34,444 bases of DNA, from positions 1-34,444 of the forward strand of contig JAHJVF010000477.1 in NCBI GenBank assembly GCA_018828505.1. The letters are read 5' to 3'. This DNA is from Bacteroidota bacterium (GTDB lineage Bacteria > Bacteroidota > Ignavibacteria > Ch128b). The position numbers and the translations under genes are program-made. The notes under the pieces were generated by a model. It worked only from the letters and a program-made list of their open reading frames with translations. It did not search any database and was not told the DNA's origin. Below, in pieces: positions 8,835 to 17,169 of this stretch. Each line of letters begins with the position of its first letter. Positions within the stretch are counted from its first letter, which is position 1.

Positions 8835-9283
8835 AGGTTTTTCTCTTCTATTAATTTGATTTTATTCAATCGCTTCAAATGTCTTCCCCCTTCAAATTCA
8901 GTGGCAAGAAATGTTCTGATAATAACTTCTGCTTCGTTTTCGTCAATTATGCGAGACCCTAAAGCAAGAATATTGGCGTCATTATGCAGACGGGCAAGTT
9001 CAGCCATTTTGGGAGAAGTACAAAGTGCCGCTCGAATGCCGGGTATCTTATTAGCCGAGATAGAAATTCCTATTCCTGTTCCGCATATTATAATTCCAAA
9101 TTTTGCCTTATTCTCTTTTACTACAAGGGCAACAGCTTCACCGTAATCAGGATAATCACATGATTCATCTGAAAAACATCCGAGGTCGAGAACTTCTACT
9201 GATAAATTAAAAAGGAAAGATTTTACTCTTTCCTTTAATTTAAATCCTGCATGATCAGAACCAACTGCGATCTTATAATTCAT
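8828..9283 (-). CDS. rpiB: Ribose-5-phosphate isomerase B
   Basis: Product of 151 aa, the RpiB/LacAB length. Motifs are [15 protein letters not shown] (4-18), [11 protein letters not shown], the catalytic-loop motif [14 protein letters not shown] (C67), [15 protein letters not shown] and the C-terminal GRHLKRL phosphate-contact motif. It interconverts ribose 5-phosphate and ribulose 5-phosphate in the pentose phosphate pathway. First gene of the rpiB-glyA-tatC-polyprenyl synthase operon. The ATG (9281-9283) directly overlaps the right end of the intergenic element at 9282-9405, so the element forms its whole upstream region. Confidence 0.95.
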   Translation of the reverse strand: MNYKIAVGSDHAGFKLKERVKSFLFNLSVEVLDLGCFSDESCDYPDYGEAVALVVKENKAKFGIIICGTGIGISISANKIPGIRAALCTSPKMAELARLHNDANILALGSRIIDENEAEVIIRTFLATEFEGGRHLKRLNKIKLIEEKNLC

Positions 9284-9405
9284 TTATGAGCCTACTCAAA
9301 AAAGGTAGCATTAGTGATTTTCTCCGTCAGCTGACGGATTCGATTATTGAACAAAATTAAAAGATAATTTATACAAAAAGTCCTTTTTAGATTCGGCTCA
9401 TTTAT
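9282..9405 (-). repeat. Intergenic element 1, bounded by ATAAATGAGCC and GGCTCATAAAT
   Basis: Read on the minus strand, this 124-base segment starts with ATAAATGAGCC directly after the TAA of the TPR gene and ends with GGCTCATAAAT, whose last bases run into the rpiB ATG. The same two 11-base ends, in the same orientation, bound the segment 25650-25789. ATGAGCC and GGCTCAT form a 7-base terminal inverted repeat. The interior differs from element 2 apart from also containing an inverted repeat (9323-9338). It resembles a MITE-like or REP-like unit or a structured 3'-UTR; I cannot tell which. Confidence 0.55.
9323..9338. repeat. 16-base perfect palindrome
   Basis: TCCGTCAGCTGACGGA is a perfect, GC-rich inverted repeat with no spacer, inside intergenic element 1 upstream of rpiB. 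It could be an operator-like dimer site, a cruciform-forming repeat or part of the element's fold. A palindrome of this length is unlikely by chance in such AT-rich sequence. No poly-T follows it on either strand, so it is not a standard terminator. Confidence 0.6.
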
Positions 9406-10653
9406 TTATGGAACTGTTATACTCTTACCAATCCAATTATAGCAGCTGCCTTCGATTTTGATAGTTTGACCTGAACGATATTTTCGGAAGAAATATTCTT
9501 CCTTAGTCGGAATTGAACCATTGAGATTTCCGATCGCTTCATGTGCCATTGCAGCGATACTTGGGTCAATCGCTCTTGCCTTTGCATAAGTTTCTTGTGC
9601 AAGTTTAAGAACAATTTTATCCATAAACTCGAAGCTCCCACATTTCTGAACTGCAGTCTGGTATAATGTTGCTTCATAGATATATGGTAATCCCCATCCA
9701 TTTCCAACCTCTGTAGCTTTGTAAAAGAAGTTTCTTGCAGTTGAAAGCTGCCCCAGCTCCTTATAGCAGATACCTATGTGTAAAGGATACTCTTTTGTTT
9801 TTGTATTAAGATCAAATGCTTTTTTATACGCGTCGATAGCCTGGTTATACTTTTCCAATTTTTGATATGAAGTTCCAAGCCGATTCCAGTAAGTTTCTGA
9901 ATCCGGAGTTTTCTTCGCCAGAAATTCAAGCGGCTCAATTGCCTTTTCGTATTCACCTGATTGAAAAGTTATGGATGCATACTGCCACGCTTTCGCAAGG
10001 TTTTCCTTATCTAACTGCCAGGCTTGATAAGTTATATCGATAAGTTGAGTAATATCTTCAGCCAAGTTTTTTAATCGTTCGATAGGAACTGGATTATTTG
10101 GATCTTTAACAGAAGCATTTTGATATAATTCTAAAGCTTTCATTTTATAATCATTCTTATCGGATATAAATTTCATATATAGAAGCCCAATTCTATCAAC
10201 ATAGTAAAAATCAAGATTCGGGTCTGCCTTTAATGCCTTTTCATACTCTGATAATGCCTCTAACTCTCGATCTCTATACCATATCTCAAGGTAATATCCC
10301 TTATTCTTATGAAAATATGGTGCATTCTCAGGTTGAGTTTGAATGGCGAGATCGTACAAATATATTAGAGTATCAGCGTAAATAACCTTCTGAGCTTCAG
10401 GAGTGGCAGATGAATCATGCAGCTTTATCAAGCAATCTTCCATTCGTAAAAAGATAGTTTTGAATCTTGAAGGATCTAATTGTATAATTTCCCAACCGTA
10501 TGGAAGTGCGCTCAAATAGTCTGAATTTTTATGATACTCAGCAAAGAGACTCCACTTTCGATATATTTTTAAAGTATCATCTTGAGCAAACGATTGATTT
10601 AAGCTCATAAGACTAAGAATTATTGCCATCAATATTGTTAATTTTGTTTTCAA
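9406..10653 (-). CDS. Secreted TPR-repeat protein
   Basis: Product of 415 aa starting with a Sec signal peptide (MKTKLTILMAIILSLMSLNQ, then SFAQ|DD). The mature part is almost entirely helical repeats. TPR-like units include ALSEYEKALKADPNLDFYY, SETYWNRLGTSYQKLEKYNQ followed by AIDAYKKAFDLN, and YPLHIGICYKELGQLSTARN. It probably acts in the periplasm as a scaffold for protein contacts. No enzyme motif is visible. It lies 22 bases downstream of a predicted beta-barrel gene and belongs to a run of envelope genes after glgA. Its stop codon directly abuts intergenic element 1. Confidence 0.85.
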   Translation of the reverse strand: MKTKLTILMAIILSLMSLNQSFAQDDTLKIYRKWSLFAEYHKNSDYLSALPYGWEIIQLDPSRFKTIFLRMEDCLIKLHDSSATPEAQKVIYADTLIYLYDLAIQTQPENAPYFHKNKGYYLEIWYRDRELEALSEYEKALKADPNLDFYYVDRIGLLYMKFISDKNDYKMKALELYQNASVKDPNNPVPIERLKNLAEDITQLIDITYQAWQLDKENLAKAWQYASITFQSGEYEKAIEPLEFLAKKTPDSETYWNRLGTSYQKLEKYNQAIDAYKKAFDLNTKTKEYPLHIGICYKELGQLSTARNFFYKATEVGNGWGLPYIYEATLYQTAVQKCGSFEFMDKIVLKLAQETYAKARAIDPSIAAMAHEAIGNLNGSIPTKEEYFFRKYRSGQTIKIEGSCYNWIGKSITVP

Positions 10654-10675
10654 TTTTATTTCCTAAATAATTATT

Positions 10676-11926
10676 TCAATCTTCATCTCTCATAAACCAC
10701 AGCTCTGCAAAATTAATACCAACCCACAATTTTAGCATGCTATCTTTCTGAAGATAACTCACTGATTTTCCGCGAACTGAATATTCAAGAGCAAAATCAA
10801 TTAAATTGATTTGATCGAAAGGGAACGAAAAACCTAAATTTACGCCGTATTCGTTGATTTTTTCACCTTTAATGCTGAATTCAGAGTTCCGCAAAAATCC
10901 TCCAAATCGTAAAGCAAACGTCTGCCAAAAACTTTCCGGCTTGGCTGATGGCAAATACTCAAAACTTAAAGCAATTTTTGAAAGAGCCGCCAGATTAAAA
11001 TCTTGTTGATTATTTGTCCTATATTTTGACCAGTTTTGATATAAATAATCTACATATCCTCTAAATCTTTTCGAGAATTGAGTTTCTAATCCGATCCCGA
11101 ATCTAAATGGAATTTCAGTCTTGTAGTTATTAACAATTAGAGTATCTTCTGTAGTTCCAAACTTTAATTCACGGCTATCAGTATTTAGTTTCGCACCAGT
11201 TGAATATATCACAGCGACACGAAGGTCCTCGAATAATCCTAAGCTCAAATTTCTCTCTAAGTTTGGAGAAATGGCTCCGAAATTAAAGTTAAAGCCACCC
11301 ATCTTATATTCATTCACAAAACTTGTGTTCACGAACTCGGTCTTTCCGAAATCAACAGAAGCTCTGTGATTAATCGTACCCACCAAGTAATCCGCGCTCA
11401 TTCCAACAGATAATCCAAAAGGAAATCTGAAAGATGTGCCAAGATAAATTTTATTTAATCCGCCATCTCCGGAATAATGAGACTTGAATCCTATTGAATC
11501 TATTATATTATTATTAATGACATCATAATCGACCTTCGAATATGGAGTTGTACCCATAACGAAATTAATTCCATTATCAATTGATATTGGAATTGAAAGT
11601 GCTATCGATTCAAAAGATGAAGAAGCCAGAAAATTAGAATTAATCCCATCAGAATAATTATTAGCAAAATATCTCATCGAAGCTAAGATCTTGACGCTCC
11701 GTATCCCGTTCCATGCTGCAGGATTGAGTGAATTAACATCGAACTGATCTGTGCTCGCCAATCCTAATCCTGCTAATCCATTTCTTCTAACAGAAGGATT
11801 TATTAAAACATCACCAATTCCATTGCGTGAATATCCGGAACCAATCTGCGAAAAACCTTCCACAACCATTACAGCAATTAAAACGCAAACTAAGGTAATA
11901 ATATTTTTAAAAGATTTATTAAGCAT
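10676..11926 (-). CDS. Predicted outer-membrane beta-barrel protein
   Basis: Product of 416 aa with a signal peptide ending near VMVVEGFSQ|IG. The mature start, GSGYSRNGIGDVLINPSVRR, then GLASTDQFDVNSLNPAAWNG, resembles the N-terminal hatch-like region of FadL/OmpP1-like and PorV-like proteins of the Bacteroidota/Chlorobiota group. The rest alternates short amphipathic strands and turns (for example FRFGIGLETQFSKRFRGYVD) and ends in strand-rich sequence (LKLWVGINFAELWFMRDED), as for a barrel. The cargo is unknown. It is three bases from the upstream DNRLRE-type lipoprotein gene and 22 bases from the downstream TPR gene, so the three are likely co-expressed. A family-level call only. Confidence 0.7.
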   Translation of the reverse strand: MLNKSFKNIITLVCVLIAVMVVEGFSQIGSGYSRNGIGDVLINPSVRRNGLAGLGLASTDQFDVNSLNPAAWNGIRSVKILASMRYFANNYSDGINSNFLASSSFESIALSIPISIDNGINFVMGTTPYSKVDYDVINNNIIDSIGFKSHYSGDGGLNKIYLGTSFRFPFGLSVGMSADYLVGTINHRASVDFGKTEFVNTSFVNEYKMGGFNFNFGAISPNLERNLSLGLFEDLRVAVIYSTGAKLNTDSRELKFGTTEDTLIVNNYKTEIPFRFGIGLETQFSKRFRGYVDYLYQNWSKYRTNNQQDFNLAALSKIALSFEYLPSAKPESFWQTFALRFGGFLRNSEFSIKGEKINEYGVNLGFSFPFDQINLIDFALEYSVRGKSVSYLQKDSMLKLWVGINFAELWFMRDED

Positions 11927-11929
11927 GAT

Positions 11930-13138
11930 TTAATCTTTTCTGATAGTATAATAAATTTTTAATATAGGTCTTTTATTGAAATCAGCTGAGTTACTGCTTT
12001 CGAAAGCGAATCTCTCAACTCCTCCTTCAGGATCGCGAGTACTTAAAAGTAATCCAAAATTCTGACCTGAGTTTAACCAATCTTGAACAATTCTCGCAAT
12101 GTTCCCTTCGTAGATATCCGGTCGGGATTGAACTAAAACATGAGCAAAATTTGAATCTATAGAAATTTTAGAAGTATCAGTTAAACGTAAAACATACAGA
12201 CTATCCTGAAAACTAGTACCAAATTCTGATTTGCTTAAATTTCTTGTCAACTCCAAAACCGCTGAATTAATAATTGCATCTTTTGGAATTCGGCTAATAT
12301 CAAATTTCAATTTTGCTTTAGCTAAAACTCCAGACTGTAAAACAATGAGAGATGGATCGTTGTAATTTTCAGTTGTAGTCACCACATGGACGTCTGCAAC
12401 AGTAACTGCATTGATTGTGTCATTCGAAGTTCCATTTTTAGAATAAACAACTTCGAGAGTGCTAGTTTTTACATTTGTTCCAATAGCTCCTAAACCACGA
12501 ATAAAATTAGCTGTAGGCTTAAGATAAATCCCGGATGGATTTTTAATTCCCGTATCTGCAATTGCTTTCATCCAGGCTAAAACTTTATCGTTTGGCAGAG
12601 TGCAGGTAACTATTGAGTCGCCATCGAGAAAATTTGACTCAATTGGCGAATTGTCAAAATCAAAATGGGATGGATTTAAACTATCAGCAGTAAATTGATC
12701 TGAATCCCACCAGGATTTGATTTCATGAACGTTAAAACTGAAATTGGTTCTCGTCGAGTCGCCGAACCTATAAATTGGATAAACTTTCAATTTTGCTGCA
12801 GAGAGAGTTATTTTATTCTCTGATAATAATTTTTTTATTTCTTCTGAAAATAAAAATTCAAAACGCATTAACGCTGATGCGGTAAGATTTTTATAATTAC
12901 CAACTAAAATTCTTCGAGCTGCACCAAAATTTTCAACTTGTATTAATTGACTAAATTCTTGATGGACTGAATCACGTGTTGTATCGAAGGACCTAATTTC
13001 AATAAAATCCTCGGGATTCAACAGTCCGTAACCTGTTGAATTAGGTTCATCAGAACATGAAATAAATAACAGAATTGGTAAAACTAAAAGAAGATACTTT
13101 AGTTTTTTCAACTTAGGTAAAATAAAATATTCATTCAT
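11930..13138 (-). CDS. Lipoprotein with DNRLRE-type domains
   Basis: Product of 402 aa. The N-terminus is basic then hydrophobic, ending LLLVLPILLFISC|SDEP, a lipoprotein signal with Cys at about residue 28; the -3 residue is Phe, slightly atypical. Two similar beta-rich halves follow. The pattern LxxAKLKVYPIYRFGDS...VHEIKSWWDSD recurs as INSAVLELTRNLSKSE...IARIVQDWLNSGQNFGLLLS and ends with KRPILKIYYT. This matches DNRLRE-like jelly-roll modules found in cell-surface and extracellular proteins. It is predicted to be anchored in the outer membrane. Located between glgA and the beta-barrel gene. Confidence 0.75.
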   Translation of the reverse strand: MNEYFILPKLKKLKYLLLVLPILLFISCSDEPNSTGYGLLNPEDFIEIRSFDTTRDSVHQEFSQLIQVENFGAARRILVGNYKNLTASALMRFEFLFSEEIKKLLSENKITLSAAKLKVYPIYRFGDSTRTNFSFNVHEIKSWWDSDQFTADSLNPSHFDFDNSPIESNFLDGDSIVTCTLPNDKVLAWMKAIADTGIKNPSGIYLKPTANFIRGLGAIGTNVKTSTLEVVYSKNGTSNDTINAVTVADVHVVTTTENYNDPSLIVLQSGVLAKAKLKFDISRIPKDAIINSAVLELTRNLSKSEFGTSFQDSLYVLRLTDTSKISIDSNFAHVLVQSRPDIYEGNIARIVQDWLNSGQNFGLLLSTRDPEGGVERFAFESSNSADFNKRPILKIYYTIRKD

Positions 13139-13173
13139 TAAGATTTGGTATAGATTGAAAAGCGATTAGTTAA

Positions 13174-14670
13174 TTAGTTATCCTTAAGTATCTTTTTATA
13201 AAGCTCGATGTACTTTTTAGCCGATGCATGCCAGGAATAATCTTTGGACATTCCATTTTTCATAATTTTTGTCCAAATATCTTTGTCCTTGTACATCTTC
13301 ACTGCACGTTGAATTTCTTTTAGCATCTCTTTTGATTCATACTTTTTGAAAACGAATCCTGTTCCCTGTCCATTTGAGCTGCTAATTTTCTCAACTGTAT
13401 CGGCTAATCCTCCAGTATATCGAACTATAGGTACGGTTCCATACTTCAAGCTGTATAATTGAGTCAGACCGCAGGGTTCAAAACGTGAAGGCATCAAATA
13501 CAAGTCTGAGCCTGCTTCGATTAAATGGGCTAAGGCATCATCGAACTCAAATGAGATTGCAAATTTATCTGGATATTTTTTCTGAACTCTCTCAAAAAAA
13601 TCTTCATACTTCTTATCGCCTTGACCGAGTATGACGTATTTAACATTCAATTTTAAAATATCATCAATCGCTTCCTGAATTAAATCGATGCCTTTTTGTT
13701 CAGTTAATCTCGAGATTGTTCCAATTACCGGAGCATCCGTTCCATTATTAAACTTAAATCTTTCAAGGAGCGCCTTCTTATTTTTAACTTTATTGGTTAA
13801 ATTTTTAGCACTATATTTTTCTTCAATCAGATCATCTGTCTCTGGATCCCATATTGAATAATCAATACCATTAACAATTCCAAATAATTCAGATTTACGC
13901 TTCTGTAATACGGGTTTCATTGAACCGCCAATTTCCTCAATCGTTCGAATTTCCTCAGCATATTTTTCGCTAACCGTTGTAAGAATATCAGAATAAACTA
14001 ATCCGGCTTTGAGAAAAGAAATTTTTCCGTTTGAATTGACAGAGATATCATTGTATACAGATTCGGGAAGTCCGGTTTTAGCAAAAGTTTCTTTTCCGAA
14101 CAATCCCTGAAATTCTAAATTGTGAATAGTGAAAACTGTTTTTGTATTTTTTATTAATTCGAGATCTGCATAGAGAGTTTTTTGATATGCTGGGATTAAT
14201 CCGCTTTGCCAATCATTGCAGTGGATGATATCTGGAGTCCAGCCAAGTTTCTTAATCATTTCCATTATTCCGTGACAGAAAAGAATATATCTATCGTCGT
14301 TGTCGGAATAATCTTTTTTGCTTTTTATATCCTGATATAAACCCTTTCGAGAACCAAAAAATTTTTGATTATCGAAAAAATATATCTGCACTTTAGTTTT
14401 CAATCCTGAAAGAAATGAAGATCGCACACTGAATAACTCAATCTCGTCGCCCAAATGAATCGGAATATCTTTCAGTCTGACAATTTCGTGAATTTTAAAT
14501 CTTCGTTCGTCAACAGCTCCATATTTCGGAACAACGAGCCGAACCTCGTGACCAAGCTCAGCCAAAGTCTGTGGAAGAGCACCAGATACATCGCCAAGTC
14601 CGCCAGTTTTAACGAAAGGTGTAACTTCAGAAGTGACGAACAATATTTTTAGGTTTTTTAATTTAGCCAT
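13174..14670 (-). CDS. glgA: Glycogen (starch) synthase, GT5 family
   Basis: Product of 498 aa. The N-terminal GT-B domain opens KILFVTSEVTPFVKTGGLGD followed by VSGALPQ, with the KTGGL glucosyl-donor loop (K21). HCNDWQSGLIPAY and FTIHNLEFQGLF follow. In the C-terminal domain are GTISRLTEQKG, VILGQGDKKYE and the donor-site signature MPSRFEPCGLTQLYSLKYGT. It extends alpha-1,4-glucan from ADP-glucose (or UDP-glucose) to store glycogen. No glgB or glgC is in the window. The ATG at 14670 fits the family start. A Bacteroidetes-type promoter candidate lies 19 bases upstream. Confidence 0.95.
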   Translation of the reverse strand: MAKLKNLKILFVTSEVTPFVKTGGLGDVSGALPQTLAELGHEVRLVVPKYGAVDERRFKIHEIVRLKDIPIHLGDEIELFSVRSSFLSGLKTKVQIYFFDNQKFFGSRKGLYQDIKSKKDYSDNDDRYILFCHGIMEMIKKLGWTPDIIHCNDWQSGLIPAYQKTLYADLELIKNTKTVFTIHNLEFQGLFGKETFAKTGLPESVYNDISVNSNGKISFLKAGLVYSDILTTVSEKYAEEIRTIEEIGGSMKPVLQKRKSELFGIVNGIDYSIWDPETDDLIEEKYSAKNLTNKVKNKKALLERFKFNNGTDAPVIGTISRLTEQKGIDLIQEAIDDILKLNVKYVILGQGDKKYEDFFERVQKKYPDKFAISFEFDDALAHLIEAGSDLYLMPSRFEPCGLTQLYSLKYGTVPIVRYTGGLADTVEKISSSNGQGTGFVFKKYESKEMLKEIQRAVKMYKDKDIWTKIMKNGMSKDYSWHASAKKYIELYKKILKDN

Positions 14671-14689
14671 AAATTTTAAAAATTTTTTT

Positions 14690-14720
14690 CAAAAATACGA
14701 AAATTTGCTTCTATTTTCAA
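14690..14720 (-). promoter_or_regulatory. Candidate Bacteroidetes-type promoter for glgA
   Basis: On the minus strand TATTTTTG (14697-14690) fits the -7 consensus TAnnTTTG of Bacteroidetes primary-sigma promoters, and a TTG (14720-14718) lies 20 bases upstream, within the known spacing for the -33 element. The glgA ATG is 19 bases downstream. The region is very AT-rich, so a chance match is possible. Confidence 0.4.
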
Positions 14721-14833
14721 TTTCTATTTTGTATAATAAATTCCAAATTGAGTTTAATGAATGTATTTTTTCTCAGGAATAGACCCGAGCTATCAAATTA
14801 CTTTAAGAAATGTAGGATAAGCATTTATTTTAC

Positions 14834-14862
14834 TTGACATTATCAAAATAAAGAATTAATAT
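14834..14862 (+). promoter_or_regulatory. Sigma70-like promoter for the SPOR-hut operon
   Basis: TTGACA (14834-14839) is a perfect -35 box, followed after 17 bases by TAATAT (14857-14862), one mismatch from TATAAT. The first SPOR gene starts 22 bases after the -10 box. This is the best classical promoter I see in the window. It lies in the 214-base divergent region between glgA and the SPOR gene and would drive the long plus-strand cluster. Confidence 0.7.
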
Positions 14863-14884
14863 TTCGTAAGAAATAGAGGTGAAA

Positions 14885-15412
14885 ATGAGACACATATTTT
14901 ATTTTGTTCTTTTTGCAGCTTTCATCTTGTATGGTTGTTCTGCTTCAGAAGTAACCGAAGAGACAGGTGAAACTCAGGTAGAGTACAAAACAACTGAAGT
15001 ACCTCAACCACCAGCAGGAACCAAACCAATCGTTACACCACAGGAGACATTCAAAACTCAAACACAGCCTGAATATATTCCTCAAGGTCCGCCGAATCCT
15101 CCTCCTCCACCAATTAAAACAACTTTCACTGAGACCAAAGTGGAAGAGATAAAAACTCCTCCTCCGGCAACGCTAGAATACCAATACAAAGTTCAGGTAT
15201 TCGCATTTAAGAGTCGGTTGAACGCAGAGACGGAAGCGCAAAGAATCCGTAATCGTCTCCCTGCTCAAAAAGTTTATGTTGAGTGGTATGATAATTTATT
15301 TAAAGTTCGGTTAGGGATTTTTTCTGCTTGGGAACATGCACGATCGGTGAAAGAAGTTTTGTATAATTTAGGTTACACAGATAGTTTTATCGTCACTGAA
15401 AATAAGCAATAA
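14885..15412 (+). CDS. SPOR-domain lipoprotein (first of a pair)
   Basis: Product of 175 aa. ATG 14885 is chosen because AGAGG (14875-14879) lies 5 bases upstream; an in-frame GTG at 14879 overlaps that site. The protein begins MRHIFYFVLFAAFILYGC|SAS, a clear lipobox. It then has a proline-rich, low-complexity linker (PPNPPPPP) that could span the periplasm. The C-terminal SPOR domain (about 100-170) starts YKVQVFAFKSRLNAETEAQR and includes YVEWYDNLFKVRLGIFSAWE. SPOR domains bind glycan strands stripped of stem peptides, typically at division septa. First gene of the cluster, driven by a good promoter. Confidence 0.88.
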   Translation: MRHIFYFVLFAAFILYGCSASEVTEETGETQVEYKTTEVPQPPAGTKPIVTPQETFKTQTQPEYIPQGPPNPPPPPIKTTFTETKVEEIKTPPPATLEYQYKVQVFAFKSRLNAETEAQRIRNRLPAQKVYVEWYDNLFKVRLGIFSAWEHARSVKEVLYNLGYTDSFIVTENKQ

Positions 15413-15893
15413 GCAAATATTATTTCTTTCACTTGCGATTGTAATCGTTTTTTTACTTTCGAAATGTTCTTCAGGTGAAAAAATTAGTGAAGAAGCAAAT
15501 GATGATTATCAAGTGGACTTAAGCGGTTACAGTCCACTTGATAGTTTCTTATCTGAAAAATCTCAGGATTCAAGTTCTAATAAAGAAAATATTTGGCAGT
15601 TCTACGATACTGAATTAATCCGAAATCAAAAATCTACCTTAAAACCGTCTCGACCAAGTTCATTTTATACTATTCAAATTCTAATCAGCGATAATCTTTT
15701 AGAGATTGATTCGTTGAAAAAGGAAATACAATCTGTAATTCCTGAACTAAAGCAATTCGTTTTATACGAACCTCCATTTTATAAGCTTCGACTTGGTGAG
15801 TTCCAAACAAGACTCCAGGCGAATAAATTTTTAAATATTTTAGAGAAGAATGGTTATATTACAAGCAGAATAATTACTGATAGACGCAAATAG
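15396..15893 (+). CDS. SPOR-domain lipoprotein (second of a pair), non-standard start
   Basis: The nearest ordinary start (GTG 15513) would give 126 aa without a signal peptide. In the same frame the reading stays open back to 15372. From CTG 15396 it encodes KISNKQILFLSLAIVIVFLL, then SKCSSGEK: a basic n-region, hydrophobic core and Cys24 in a lipobox-like LSKC. A lipoprotein is therefore the likely product (165 aa from CTG). No ATG, GTG or TTG lies upstream in frame; CTG 15396 or ATA 15402 must serve, or there is a base error. The C-terminal SPOR domain starts YTIQILISDNLLEIDSLKKE and includes FYKLRLGEFQTRLQANKFL. It overlaps the first SPOR gene by 17 bases if CTG is used. The start is uncertain; the gene itself is solid. 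Confidence 0.75.
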   Translation: MKISNKQILFLSLAIVIVFLLSKCSSGEKISEEANDDYQVDLSGYSPLDSFLSEKSQDSSSNKENIWQFYDTELIRNQKSTLKPSRPSSFYTIQILISDNLLEIDSLKKEIQSVIPELKQFVLYEPPFYKLRLGEFQTRLQANKFLNILEKNGYITSRIITDRRK

Positions 15894-15918
15894 TTCTTCA
15901 TAACCATTTTTCAACGAA

Positions 15919-17169
15919 ATGTCTCTTCTTCTCTTTAATGCTAATCAAATACTAACCTGCAAGGCTCAAAACAAACGATTTAAACGTAAGGATGAACTTA
16001 GCGAGTTATCGATTCTTGATAGAAACTCGATAATCATTGATGCGGGGATTATTACAGAAATAACTGATAAAGTTTCTGAAGCTGATTTTGGTAAATTTGA
16101 TAATGTTATTGATGTAAGAGAATTTTCTATCCTGCCAGGTTTAGTTGATGCTCATACTCATCTCGTGTTTGCCGGTTCCAGAGAAGAAGAATTTGAAAAA
16201 AGGACAAAAGGAATCACTTATGAAGAAATTGCACGCTCCGGCGGTGGAATAAATTCTACCGTAGAAGCAACACGAAAGATCGGTTCTGAAGAACTCTTTA
16301 TGGTCTCAAAAAAGCGACTTTTAGAGTCAATTTCATATGGAATTACGACTATCGAAATTAAAAGTGGTTACAGTCTTGATGTTGCCAACGAAATCAAAAT
16401 GTTAAATTGCATAAAAGAATTAAATGAACTTGATTTAGCGGAATGCATTCCGACTTTCTTGGGGGCACACACTGTACCAAACGAATTTAAGCAAAACCGT
16501 TCAAACTATATCGCATTAATCTTGGATGAAATGCTTCCAAAAATATCTCAATTGGGAGTAGCAAAGTACTGCGATATCTTTCTTGAAAAGACTGCATTCT
16601 CCGTAGAAGAATCTGAATCGATCCTTTCAAAAGCAAAATCTGTAGGATTTGAATTAAAACTTCATTGCGACCAATTTAATTCAATCGGCGGTGTTGAGCT
16701 TGGCATTAAATTAAGAGTAAAGAGTATTGATCATTTAGAAATGATCACAAAAGAAGATATTTCAAAGATTGCTGAAACTGAAATTGCGACTGTTTTATTA
16801 CCCGGAGTATCATATTTTCTAAATATACCGTACGCTCCAGCTAGAAGTCTAATAGATTACGGAGCAATTGTTGTACTCGCGACTGATTTCAATCCCGGTT
16901 CTTGTATGACTCAAAATCTACCCCTCATAATGAATCTTGCTGCGATTCAAATGAAAATGTCTATCAATGAAACGATTAACGCTGTTACGATCAATGCAGC
17001 ATATTCATTAGGGCTTGAAGAAAAAATTGGAAGTATAGAAGTTGGAAAGCAAGCTGACTTTCTGATTCTCAATTCTCCGAATTATCAAAATCTGGTTTAT
17101 CATTTCGGTACCAATCATACACAATACACTATAAAAAAAGGGAAAGTAATATATGCAAGAAATAATTGA
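15919..17169 (+). CDS. hutI: Imidazolonepropionase
   Basis: Product of 416 aa in the amidohydrolase superfamily. LPGLVDAHTHLVFAGSREEE carries the metal HxH (H79, H81). YEEIARSGGGINSTV is the HutI substrate-loop signature. Further metal residues appear in FLGAHTVP, LKLHCDQFNSIGG and VLATDFNPGSC. It hydrolyses 4-imidazolone-5-propanoate to N-formimino-glutamate, the third step of histidine degradation. No clear Shine-Dalgarno precedes the ATG, which lies 25 bases after the SPOR gene. Its 3' end overlaps ftcD by 17 bases. hutH and hutU are not in the window. Confidence 0.95.
   Translation: MSLLLFNANQILTCKAQNKRFKRKDELSELSILDRNSIIIDAGIITEITDKVSEADFGKFDNVIDVREFSILPGLVDAHTHLVFAGSREEEFEKRTKGITYEEIARSGGGINSTVEATRKIGSEELFMVSKKRLLESISYGITTIEIKSGYSLDVANEIKMLNCIKELNELDLAECIPTFLGAHTVPNEFKQNRSNYIALILDEMLPKISQLGVAKYCDIFLEKTAFSVEESESILSKAKSVGFELKLHCDQFNSIGGVELGIKLRVKSIDHLEMITKEDISKIAETEIATVLLPGVSYFLNIPYAPARSLIDYGAIVVLATDFNPGSCMTQNLPLIMNLAAIQMKMSINETINAVTINAAYSLGLEEKIGSIEVGKQADFLILNSPNYQNLVYHFGTNHTQYTIKKGKVIYARNN

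Noticed and set aside
9417-9707. A 96-codon open frame overlapping the TPR gene on the same strand
   Set aside because: An out-of-frame shadow of the TPR gene; it has no start context and the sequence is not protein-like.
15045-15175. Proline-rich stretch in the first SPOR protein as a nucleotide repeat
   Set aside because: The underlying codons vary, so this is a flexible protein linker, not a DNA repeat.
15361-15412. Programmed frameshift joining the two SPOR genes into one protein
   Set aside because: Each gene has its own lipoprotein signal and SPOR domain, and I see no clear slippery sequence; a non-standard start for the second gene is simpler, though a sequence error remains possible.
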